Position numbers and translations under genes: made by a program. A DNA stretch of 64,000 nt. Source: Metellina segmentata (taxonomy: Eukaryota > Arthropoda > Arachnida > Araneae > Tetragnathidae). Of this stretch, positions 20,301 through 33,400 are shown piece by piece (the first letter of the stretch is position 1; every line of letters begins with the position of its first letter). The stretch spans positions 92,226,172 to 92,290,171 of the forward strand of contig OX375874.1 in the NCBI GenBank assembly GCA_947359465.1, written 5' to 3'. The notes beneath the pieces are model-generated. The model searched no databases. It was not told the origin of the DNA and worked only from the letters and a program-made list of their open reading frames with translations.

Positions 20301-23300
20301 TATATTTTAAAAGATTGATCAATTGAGAAATTGTGAGGGAGTTTGCATGATAAATTGAGAAAAAATCTGGTCTCATGAACATGGTACCATTTGCAATTAA
20401 TGATACTATTCCATCACCTTCTGGCAATAATTTTGGTATATGTATCCTATTGTAGACCAACCCAAATATCTGTGTGGGGACACTACTTTAAGTCTCCAAT
20501 TTTTCGATGAAGTGATATCTTGCTCTTGAGTTTTACCAGAAATTGAAATTAGTGTTGTAATTTGGTTAATGCATCATAATCATAAAATTGCAACCTGGTT
20601 CAAAGATCTAACATTTTTATAGCTTGCTATCAAGTCAACTAGAAAACACAGGTCAAGCTTTTCATTGTTGAATTATAACAGGAGACAACAAATCCCGGGC
20701 AGCACTATGGTGCCTAAAAATTTGGTCTGGTGCCTACAGAGTTTTGAACTCCTTAAAATGGACTTTCGTTTTTAAGAACTCTTAAAACTCCTCATTTTTA
20801 TGTGCTACTCCTTAAAAACTACTTACATTTTTTTTGCCTTTTCAATTTTGAAATGCGCGCTACGTTCCACAGCAAGAATTTATCAAAGATTCAAAAACAT
20901 ACCATTTCAATTGTAAAACGATACTTCACGTTGCACGTGTTGTATTGGCAGCAAGGTCTAGAAGTTTTCCCACGAGAAAAGGCTATCATCAGTAACTTGA
21001 AGTTTAAGGGAAGCAAGATCACCTGCATGTCCGACCTCTCTCACCTAATTACCTAACTTGAGCGATAGAACCTTGAGTGGCATTTACGACTGGCGTTTTC
21101 TTTTCATAGTATTGTTCGATGCGGAAGAGATATCACCAGTCGACAGGATCGAACAAAAGGAGGAACCCTCTAGGAAGTCGGACGCTGACAGCTCGTAAAT
21201 GGTGATCGATGCCAGCAGTCACTTAAAAGGGGGATAACATCCTCCTTACACAGATCTGAAGTCGGTCTCAACTGGCCCATTTTATTTTTGGATTCTGGAA
21301 TAAGACGACGAGAATGGAGAGGTCAAGAGACCGGACGAATCAAGCTGATATTAACTCAACGTTAACACTCTGCATACGGAGCAGCAGAATATCGTTTTCT
21401 AACTTCGTATTACGAAAACGGCCCAAAGAAGCAGCTTACTGAAACACGGCTGAACTGGCCTTTCCCCCAGGAGGAGAGGTAATGTGTTTAGTACTTTTGT
21501 CACCACGCACATGTTGTTTCTATTGTGGGTCTGATTATGTCTAGAAGGTAGATACGTCGTGGGTGAACAGAGAATACGATGGTGTCTTCAATAAGTATGA
21601 TAATTTACACTAGAAGGCAAAGTTTCTAAGGGGATAAATCATCAACCTCTCGCACTCTAGACGAGTTTTTTTAGTGAAAGCAATACTTTACTTATTAAGT
21701 AAACAAAATATTATCACATATAATTTATTTCGAATTTAATTCAGCATTAAATCTTGATGTAAGAGTAGCATTGAGAATGTCTTGAAAATCGCAATCTGTT
21801 ATAATCGAAGTGGATTATTTCATACTTGAATATTTGAAGTTAAAATATAATTTACCTGTTCATTTATAACAGAAGTAATTGGGGATTTCATTCACTTCTG
21901 TCAGTCTGAAATCTGTCATTTGTATTTACTATTAGAATACAGTGAAATGTCAGAACAGTACAAAGTCTCAAATCTGGATTCCTCTGGACCTCAGCAATTC
22001 CTAGTTTCAGAATTTTGGATTTTTTGCATTTTTTGTCAAAAAAACCTCAATTTAACTTGCTTGAATTTTGTGTTTGCAATATTAAATAGCAGGAAAAAAA
22101 TAGGAATAATTTCTAAAAAAAACCTTTCAATACAATGCAACAAATTTTACTTGCAAATCTTCTAATTTTTCTGAGTGGTATTTTCTCTGAACGTGTCTGT
22201 TATTTATCGTTGTTTCATCAATTAGGTCCAGGTTTAACTTCTTGTTCTTTAAAAATTGTCAGAAAGATGTAAAAAAGTGAGAAAAAAAACGCTGGTTAGA
22301 AAAAGGTCCGGATTTTGGACAATTCCGGATTTGGGACTTTGTACTGTATAACTAACATCCTAAAAACATTTTATTGATATTTTATTGTGAAAAATTCTTT
22401 ATATTGAAAACAAATATGCTTGGATTTCTTTTATTGTGAGTTTTAACTGGGATTTGAGAGAAATATGTACTTTAAACTGAGAAACGTTATGAGATTTCAC
22501 TGTATAAGAACTGTTTACTGTAGCATCCTATATAAAACAGTTCCAGTGAGCAGGGGGAAATGAATTTGTGTTGAATTGAAATATCAAAGTATAATTTTGT
22601 TGTTTTGAGTTATTAGTTATATAATATTAAGTGAAACATAGTTCTTTAACATTTTTATTTTTTACACTTGTAAATGTGTGTATAAAACTTCTGTGACTCC
22701 TTAAAAATTTCGAAAGAACTCATTAAATACTTCTTATATATGCTCCTTAATTTTTATATTCTATGACTCCTTAAAAATTTAAAAAGAACTCCTTATATAC
22801 TCCTTAATTTTTATATTCAAAATTCTGCCTAAACCAAACCCTGGCTAGATTTTCAGTTTCTGTTTTAAAAAAAAAAAACGCTTATTTTTCATGAAAAAAA
22901 AATGTTTTTTTTTTTAGGCCATAAAAGGGCATAAATGGAACAAGAGTTCACTCATATTATTTACTGTGCATGTAATGAGTTCTGCAATATAATACTTGAC
23001 GTTCAAAAAAAATATTAGTATATGTATGTAATAATCGAGTTCACACACAGTTCCGGTAAATTTAATATTTAATTAATGATTGAGGTGCAGCTTATGAATA
23101 ATTTACAGATGAATGTTCATATGGTAAATATACAATAACAATGCCCGTCTGGCATGTCTAGGCCACAAACATCGGTGAGCACGTCTTGCTCATTCGTATT
23201 GAAGTCCTTTCAGAACATCGGAGGAACCACCTTCCTCTTTTAATGTTTGACTTCTTTTTGCTGTCGCTCGCTGCTCGTGCAGCCCATAGGAGGTAGAGGG

Positions 23301-26300
23301 CGCTGTTGGTGAGGACTGGGGAGGTTAGTAGTTTCACCCCTGCATGTATTACAAGGGTCCTGACTCCTAATTTTTTTTTGTCATCCCCTGAATATATATC
23401 CTATAGACATGAAAATAATAACTAACTTTCTCGCTTTTTAGTGATGCAAATTAGTCCGGTGTAATCAAAATTAGCGTTTTAGTTCCTCTTTTTACATTCA
23501 GTCAGCATTTTTTCACTTTGTTCTACACTTGTGAATTTCTAATTTGTTACTTTTAATTATCCTGCAAAAGACAAAGATATTTTAGCTGGTTTGACTTTCA
23601 CAGAAATTTATGAGTCTTGAATGATAAGGCTTTTTTCTATTTTTTTTAACAATACTTTAATCTAATAAACACTTTCTGAACATGAAGTTCTACAGTTCTT
23701 GTAACATTTTTAATCGATTTTTCATACTTATTTACTACTTGGATGATTATTATTAGTAGATGATGTGTGTAGTTATTTTTGAGTTCACTCAGAGTTTTTA
23801 ATGTTCCCCAACCAATATGTGTAATGTGTTCACTTCGCAATAGTATGTCAAAATATGGGGTGTTTGTTACTTATCTCTAGACTTCACCATGGTAGCAGTA
23901 TTCAAATATGTAAAAAGTATCTTTTTTTATAAAAACCAACAAGTATTAATAATTTCTATCTCTAACAGTGCTGTTATGTAATGTGTATAAAAACATAAAA
24001 TTGCTTCAAGCTCTTTGTTGCAATCAAAAAATTGCAATTTCCTGAAAGAAAAAAAATTTTGAATAGAAATTTCTCAAGTATTTTTATTCACTAAGAACAT
24101 TTTCAGCTAACAAATAATGTCAACCCATGATATAATCTAGTGCTGTGATCTGTTGTGGTTTTAAATAAAATAACCTGAGACTTAAAAGTTATTTTTATTG
24201 AACAATCTGAAAGCAACTCTTGACTGATGTTTTGAAAGCTTTTAATTTTGAAGACAGCCTATTAATTTAATCCCCTGTTTTAATAAAGACTAAAACTCTT
24301 GGGTCAAATTTATGTACATAAAGATCTTTTAAATTTATATTTCTGATATAAACTATTGTGATCAGAATTTATTATTTGTCATAGAATTCTCCAACTGTAT
24401 TTTCTGCTGGTCTGGATATAACAGAGATGTACAAACCCAAAGAAGAAAGGCTACGTAAATTTTGGATATCCTTGCAAACAATGTGGAAAACATTATACAT
24501 CACTCCTCTAGTAACTATTGCAGCTGTAAATGTAAGTATGACTTAACCTTTGTTAAGTAATCATATAAACGCATTTGTTCACACTTATTATTTTCCTCTA
24601 CTTAAATGTAACAAGAGGCCAAAAAAGTGTTGAAAGTTTTACTATTAATAAGTATTGCTTTTTTCTGTGAATTAAGATTTTCTTTGTGCATTATAGTCTA
24701 AATTAATGCAGTCAGGTCTTAAATAGAGCACCTTTTCATTGTGAATTATCCAGATATTTGATTATCCAGATATTTGATTATCCGGATGGGGTCTGGCCCC
24801 ATTTGATCTGGATAATTAGAGTTCTACTCTACTTAATATGAGATATTTGTTACACTAAATGGGAATATTGCTTCCTTTCTAAACTTTTTGTTCCTTCTTT
24901 CCTAATTCCTATACCAATGGTAGTAATGTGCCTCACATGTGCTAAAAAATAACCACAGAACAAGAAACTGATCACTGGTGACATCCTATAAGAGCAAACA
25001 TGCATTAAGAAACATAGTGCTTTGGTGTGATCATTCCATATAGTTAACGAAACTCATTTTCTCTAGAAAAATGGAGTCCCTACATTGCTAGCAAATCTTG
25101 ATGATACATGAACTAACATATTATTGATAACACAAGATTGGTCTTTCTAAAAATGCACTATTTTGTTACAATGTGAGAGCAAGTAAAAATAATCATACCT
25201 TACAAAAATCATTTAGAAACGAAGTGGATAGTTTATAAGGCAATGGCTGAAATTAAACGAAGAAATACAGAAGTAGTACTGAAATATATGAAGTTGATGA
25301 GTTTTTCAGACCTTGTGAATCCCACAGTAAAAGCATCGGGAAACTAGTAATTGTTTACGCTAAACTGGAGTACTGATTCTCTTGACAATAAAATATGTTT
25401 CTTGCAACAGTGCAATTTTGTTGGTACAAGTTTCACTCGTGCTAAAAATAATTCAAGAATTTTAAGATACGTTCTATTTTTGCTATGCATTCAGTAATGG
25501 AATGAACTTACTTTCTATGAAGTTTGAATTTACGGCTGTCGGACTCTGGACGGCTTTGGTGGCTGTCAGGACTCGGGACTGAACCCAGACTGGCAGAATG
25601 GTTCCTCTGACGTTGAGCAGTTGTCGCCAAATATCGGTCATGCTGAGTAGTTGTTACTCTTGGCCGAACTGGTACTTGGCATCGATAACATGAAGTGGTT
25701 TGAAACCTCTGCCACAGTCTGAAGATCACACACTGTCACATTGAGTATTTGAGATGCAACGAGTTTGGGATCGACCGATTCCAATAATTGGTCTTTTCAC
25801 AAACATGTCCAGTTGGTATCTTTGTGGCAGGTTTCGTCCTTATTAATTGTTAGCAATGTTCCGTACCACATCAATTTTGAAATTTCTGTCTTCCTCGCTG
25901 TGCCACTTCTCACCATTTTATTCTCATTCCGATGTGTGCCAGTGACATGCGCCAGCACACGTTGGAATGGACTGAACATATGAAGACATTTCGACATAGA
26001 CTGAACTGCTTTACGTATGTACAATATTTTATCTCCATTCTACAACTCTCCACAAATGATTTTGAATCATTGTATCCATATTTACATTTTACGAATAATG
26101 CTTAATTTTTGGATATGAGCTATTTTAGACATGGTGTATTATCTCTACTATTATAAAAGAAAGTGTTTGTTTGTCTGTTTGGGCGCTCCAAAACCTGACA
26201 ATTCTATGGCACTTACAACAGTGAGATTTGGCACACAGGTAGTCCGAATTATTTTCAATTTTTGGGTTGAGGCGAATTTTAAAATTCAATCTAGAAGATT

Positions 26301-29300
26301 TTAAAATGAATTTTATAGTTTTATTCACCATTGGTTTTTTAAACGCAGAGAAGTTTTTCTACTCATGCGACCTTGCAGTCAGGGTTTGGAATCATGGCAA
26401 GTTTTTTTCATCCGCAGAACGCGTAGAAAATTATTTTTTTCGTTTCCGCTTTGGTTTTGCACGCGAGGAACGATTTTCTAGCCAGACAATAAATCTTAAC
26501 TGGAGTCACAGTTCATTTTTCTATCTCCTTAACTGTTAAAGATAGAGTAAAAATTTCAACGGATTTGAAATCTGTGGAAAATTTCAATTTAGATTGTTAC
26601 CTAAAATTATAATGGTTTTCTTTAAATCAATAATTTTTAATTGCGTTTATCTTCAATGGATTCAATCAAATCTGCAGAAAATTTTACATAAAATTTATAC
26701 CTTACATCACGGCGTTGATGGGTAAGCCACGCAGTGGCTAGTGCTTAATATTTGGACATCTTGTGCAACCCTTGAAGGTAAAATAAATAACCCATTACAA
26801 ATAATTGTAATACTTATTTTATTAATACTGGTGCCTTTAAGTTATATTAAAAAAGATTTTGATGTATATAATTGATCGTTTATAGATTTTTAAGAAACGT
26901 TTTTAAATTTGTAATATTTTCTACGAATAGGGTCATGCTCCTGCTGGTGGTTGTATTCTATCAACAAGTTGTGATCACAGTATAATGGTGAGATCGAGAG
27001 CAAGCATTGGTTTAAATGAAACCATGCTGGTATGTATAAGTGTCAATTACTTCACATTTTTAAACTTCAGTCTTGACTCTTGTATTATATATTTGCAATG
27101 TCTTTATGTTTTAATGAAAGAACTTTATTGTAAAATTGAAGGATCATTAAATGGAAATCAATGCTTATTTAAAAATTTTGCTTAAAATTATTTCTCTCTA
27201 TATGATATGCTGTTTGACGCTTGAAGTATCTGACAGAATATAGAGTTACACACAAGGATCAGGAGTGGTACTTGTAAAGAACATTTGTATGTTTCACTTT
27301 CAATCCTTATTTTCAAACTCTTGATGAAGTAATAAAACATTGTTCATCCTACTAAACTAACTTGTCACTATCCTACTTTGATATTTCATTATTACGAAGA
27401 TTCCAGAAAAGAAATTTCAAACCATACTTGGATGTTTGCAATAAGCCATTTGTTTACAATTACCCTTGAAGTAGGGGTAATAGTAAACTATGATTTTCCT
27501 GATTTTCTCGTGCTAGTGAATATTGAACATATGACAGTACCATGTTTACAACTACCCTGATTTGATGTTTATATTTACATCATACTCACACCTTACCCTA
27601 GCAAAATATCGTAAGACACTTAAAAGTTGCATTGATCGTGATATAAACATCCAGGGATACATAAGAATAAATAATTCAATCATTTACTGAGAATAAAGAA
27701 TGTATTTAGTGTAAAAAATAGAAAATTACAAATTCGAAAATAAAAATTGAAGAATTCAAACTTGGGTGGAAAAAAAAATATTGCATTTCTTGCACGTTAA
27801 CAGTGCTCTCAAATTATAAAATTTATTTACAGCCTTCTTTGCAACAGATTGGTGAAAGTAAAATTGCTTTGACATGGTCTTTGGTAACACAGAAGTTGTC
27901 TTTTTCAACCAGAACAGATTTAGTTTGCATTTTCAATGCTTTTGAGTCTAGTGACCTCAAACTCCTTCTGAAACAGTATCCATCCTGCACAGATACGAAA
28001 AATGGGTTTTCTTCCTCTTACTCCCCTTAACATCTACAAGCAGAAACATAGTCATTTCAATGTCTCCCATGGATGGCACCAAATATGTAACTTAACATAG
28101 AAGCTTTTCCATATTTTGCTTGAATGTTTAGAGATCTTCAAACTCTTCATCGTCAGTCAGTCAATTCTTCCCTCATCCTCAATGTCCTTGAGTTCTCTTG
28201 ATTTCCTTTCCATTTGCTTCTTTCTTAATATCTTGCTTACTCTCAGCTCTTTCACTTTCTTCTCACTCGACTTCCTTTTTTTTCTTCTGCCTCCTTCAGG
28301 TGTGGTAGAATTTGGTCAGTTGTAAGAACTTCACCATATGTGTGATGTTTTAGACAAGTTCCTGGTTTCTTCACAGTGCTCTTTAAAGATGTTGAGGCAG
28401 TATTTCTTATGCTTCTACTGAAAATTGCCACCATGTCTAATTTTTTATCTTATTTCCGAATTCCCTTTTTCACTCACTTCGGCATTTGGTTTTTAAAACT
28501 TAAATCCAAATTCGGTTTCTGGTTCATTCTTATCAGTAGGGACTATCAATTTTATATGGACAATACTCATCAAATTTGTGAGATAAGGATGGACTGTTTA
28601 TGTTGTTTCCAAATTGCTCCACTGACTTCTGACAAATTCTCTTCCGGTTTTTGTAGTCATTAAGTCCTACCTATTTTATATACTTGTTGCAAGTAAATCA
28701 ATCTTTCTGCTCCCCAAGATCCCAAAAAATGCAATTCAAATCTACATAATATGATTAAATACAAAATGACGCAGAAAAATACATTGGTTTTCCATCCAAA
28801 TTGAACGAAACTACAAGCAAAGTTGTGTTTACACCTGCTCCTTCCCTTGAAAAATAAGGGGTAATAATAAACATCCAACTGTAGGTGCATTAAACTTCCC
28901 AGAAGCATAAGTCAATGATTTCCTGTTATAAACATAATTGACAATTATAAAGTATTGGAACAAAGTACCTTTCAATAGAGGGCAGCACAAAAAAACTTTA
29001 AAACCAAAATATTTCAACCACAAATTTTTCAAATAAACATTGTTATCTGCTGTGATTCAAAGAAACGCGGGATTGCCATTTTGCATCCTCAGGGTTGCCA
29101 CCTTTCAGATTCATGTCTTTTTAGTTTCTCAGAATCCCATGTGGACACTTGTTTACAATCACCCTAATTGACCCTATATCTTTCTAATCTGCATGTTTCT
29201 GAAGCTTCTGAAAAGTCGTTCTTCAAACATATGTTTGTTTCATGTGTGATTTCAAATGACTGACATTATTAATTTCTCAAACCAGTTTAAGTGGATTTTC

Positions 29301-30380
29301 AGTGTAAAAACGTACCAACCAGATAATTTGTGAAGAGTTTAATTCTGTCCAAATTCTCTGTGCATGTTACATTAGGGTTACCTCAAAATGTAGTTTACTG
29401 CATTTTTGAGAGTCCTTGGCAATCTAATCAGTGTCATATATCAATTCAAAATTCATTCTTTGGAATTTGTTTCAGCAAAAGGCTGAAATCACTATTTTTT
29501 TAAACAAGCTGACTGATGTCACATTCACAAAAATGAACAAGAAATGTATTATCTTAACTGAAAAAGTAAAGAAAATAACAGATCTCTTCAGTCTTTTTTC
29601 AGTTTATTATGATGGTTTTGAAAATATTTCATTTGAGTTGCATCATTTTTTTAAACACTGAGTGGTATAAATGTGTGTTTTATAGTGGTTAAGTTGTTTG
29701 TGTTACATTTGAATAACTAATGCGACAGCTGTGGATGACTTAAATTTAGGAACTGATGCTTAGTCTAACTCTCTTTGAATGATTTTTAATATTAAACCTA
29801 ATATTACTGAATTGTATAATATGGAAAATAATAAGGTATAACTGATAAAATAAATTTTATTTCTTTTTTAATTTTCAGGGGATAGTTGCTCCAATGTGGT
29901 AAGTAACCTAAGATTGCTTCCTATATTTTCTTTTCATTATAAAAGGAAAATGTAATTCCTTCAAGACACCCATTAGTTACCATTGTTTTGAACTAATGTA
30001 AATGTTGCAATTTACTTTTAAGAATTCTGTCACATCATCACCAAACTTCTGGAAAATTTGTTGCTGTACTTGCTTATTCTTTGTCTAAACGACTGCTAGA
30101 CCATCAAACCATTTGTCCCCAAAGAAATTATTGTCATCAGTGTTCTTGAATGTCTAAAGGGCTCATTCCAATACAGGAAAGAATGTGATTACTAGAGGCG
30201 TGTTCCACCTTGCACTTAGGGCAAACTAGGAAAGATTTTTGACCATTCAGAAATTTCATGCTTCAAGATACCCATTTAAAAATCAAAAGCCATTTGAGTT
30301 TCAAAGATTCAAAACTTCCAAAAAATTAGTTTGGGTATGAATAAGAGAGTCTCATAAAGTACATATATGTACATTTCTTA

Positions 30381-30438
<58 letters not shown>

Positions 30439-33400
30439 AGAAATGTACATATATATACTTAAGAAATACCTGACCAACCAGTCAAGGTGTTGGCCTCTGG
30501 ATCGGAAGGTTTCTGGTTCAAATCCGGGGTAGGGCATGGATGTAAATTGTGCTGTACTTTGTTAGGGGCAATGATGGTCCACCCAGTGGGTGCCCCTTCA
30601 CAAGTGGCCATCACTTCTGGCCTTGTAGTGGCCAAAGGACAAGTTCTTAGTGACAGCCATTGTAAGTAGTGACAATACTTCTGGCCTTGTTGACCAAGGA
30701 TGGTGTCCAGTGCATGGTACCAATTGTATTTGCTTAGTGCCCATTATTGGGGGGGGGACATTTAAGAATTTTAATGAAATCTGAAAGCATGGTTTTGTGG
30801 GAGTCTAGGTTTTTTTTACATCTATACTGAATTATTGAGAGGGATTGAAGGACTAAATAAGTTTAATACTGGTTACAACAAGACATCTGTATATAACGGA
30901 ACAAGACATTTGTATATAACGTCTTAACATCAAGATATGCGTCTTGCTACTGACAAGCCAGTCACTACGCACAACAGAGGGTGCCGAGGATCGAGAGAAT
31001 AATATCCTAGAGTTCTTTATATATAACTAGCCACTGCATGACTAGCCTTGCGTTGCCTGTGCCCATGGTATAAGGATTAATCTGTTGTAAAATTTTCCGA
31101 TGATTTCAAATCCGTTGAAAATATATTCAATTAAAAAATTATTTATTTGAAGAAAATCATATTTTTAGGCAACAATCTAAACTGAAATTTTCTGCAGATT
31201 TCAAATCCGTTGAAATTTTTACTCTATCTTTAACGGTTTAGGAGATAGAAAAAAGAACCGACTTCAGTTAAAAGATTTATTGTCTGGCTAGAAATTTTTT
31301 CATCCGTGCAAAATCAAAGCAAAAATGAAAAAAATAATTTTCTCCGCATTCTGTGGATGAAACAAAACTTGCCATGATTCCAAACCTGGACAGCAAGGTC
31401 ACACAGGTCGAAAAAGTTCGCCGCATTTAAAAAAGCGATGGAGAATAAAACTATTAAATTAATCTTAAAATCTTCTAGATTGAATTTTAAAATTCACTGC
31501 GACCCAAAAATTGCAAATAATTTGGACTACCTCTGTGCCAAATCTCATTGCTGTAAGTGCCATAGAATCGTCAGGATTTTGTGGACCCAAAACAGACAAA
31601 CAAACAAACACTTCCTTTTATAATATTAGAGACTAGCAAACCCACACACATAGCTCTTAAGTCCTAAAATCTATTGATGGAAATGCTGTTACTCACATTT
31701 CTTACCTTATTAAATCCATTTATATCAATATAATCCAATTACGGCCAAAAAAAAGCTGGACTATCTCGTAACACTAACACCACCATCACTGTGTTAAGAA
31801 AGCTAGTATGTACCATGTACTGTAACTTTGATTAACTCTTTTGAATCCGATGCTAGACCTCAGTAGATCCCTGTGAAATACCTGAGATCCTAGCAAAGAG
31901 TTCCAGTTTTTTTCCTTAGCTATGCATTTGTAAATATTACATTGAGAGTGTTTGACTTTTGTATTATCCATCCTTTTTTCTGTGGAATTAGTGGGAGGAC
32001 ATGGTTGGGGAATTCAGATTTGGCATCTGTCAATTCTTGCCATGAACACCCACAGTGACTAGGGAACCACTGCAGCGTGATATGGCATAAACTGTTCTGT
32101 ACAACCTGATTTCTTTGATTATTAGGAAGTTAAACACATACATCTGATTAGAATCGAAAGAATGCCACTGGGATTTATTGATCGAAAAAATATTAGGCCA
32201 TTAATTTGGCTTCCAGTGTCTATTGGAGAGCAGGCTTGTTCAACTCTCCTGTTGCATAACCTCAGGCATTTTTCCAGGACATTGCCACAGAAGCCAGGTT
32301 TAAAAATTTAGGCACTGGAAGCTGAAGTTGGAAATGCTGGCTCGAACTAAATGCTTTATTTAATGATTCTCGCAGTGGCTGAGAAGAGTCATTGGTCAGA
32401 ACAAACAAATCACATTGGAAGCCTGCTCCTAACTGAGTGATATCAGATGGGAAGACCACTTCACATGCCCAGCTAAAACTAATAGGCAAGATTCCAAATC
32501 AGTCTTTTTCACTTTTGAGTGCCTCAGGCTTTAAACCAAAGAAAGCTACGCTCTTTTCCACTTTACTTTGGAGCCGACCAACCAGTATAGTGGATAAGGT
32601 GTTATATAGCTTCTAGATCGGAAGGTTCCTGGTTTGAATCCGGGTCCGAGCATGGATGTTTGTAAGCATATGGTGTTGTGTTCAAGTTTCAAAATAATGT
32701 TTTTGATGCGTTTCCTAACTTTAAAACACTTATTCTAATAACATTGAAGAATCTGATCCTATTTAATCACTTGATCATCTAAAATAACAATTTCCATACA
32801 TTTGCAAAATATTTCGTTTTGTTGAATAAATTATGATCTCAGTAAACATTGAGTTTAAATGTGAAAATTTGAATAGGAAGACGTCCCACTCTCATTTTTA
32901 AATTAAAGGTGCCGGATCATAAAAGTTTGGAAAATATTAATTTAATCATGTGGTTTCATAGTATTTCGAAGTTTGGAAGCTTTTAGAATTGGGTCCCATT
33001 AGCATCTCAACAGTCTAATTTTTTATTTTAATTTCTCCAAAAAGCCTTAATATTTGTTTGAGTCCTTAAAGGGAGTTGAAAGTCTTGGTTTTTACAAGAA
33101 CCCTACCTATTTTATTCACCCATTCAAATACCAAGGTCAGTGATATTTGTCTTGAGTCAAATGTCATCAAAAATTGATTAAATAATATTTATAGATTTTC
33201 TAAGAATCAATCTTTCTAAAACCAAATTCATGAGACCCAACATTGCCCTCATAAGTTTCCTCACACGTGGACTCGCACATTTATTGTAATCAATATGAAG
33301 TGTAGCCTTGAGAAGGTCCTAAAACTTTATTTGCTTGTAGAGTGAATGCTGTGAGGAAAAAAAATTTCAGCTTTCACTTTGAAATGTGAGTGTCATATTC

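Noticed and set aside
26125..26331. 68-codon ORF resembling the one at 31438-31623
   Set aside because: The similarity exists because both lie in copies of the same non-coding Helitron, in opposite orientation.
32575..32650. Functional tRNA gene
   Set aside because: tRNA-like boxes only; the same head occurs at several sites with a shared downstream body, so it is a SINE.
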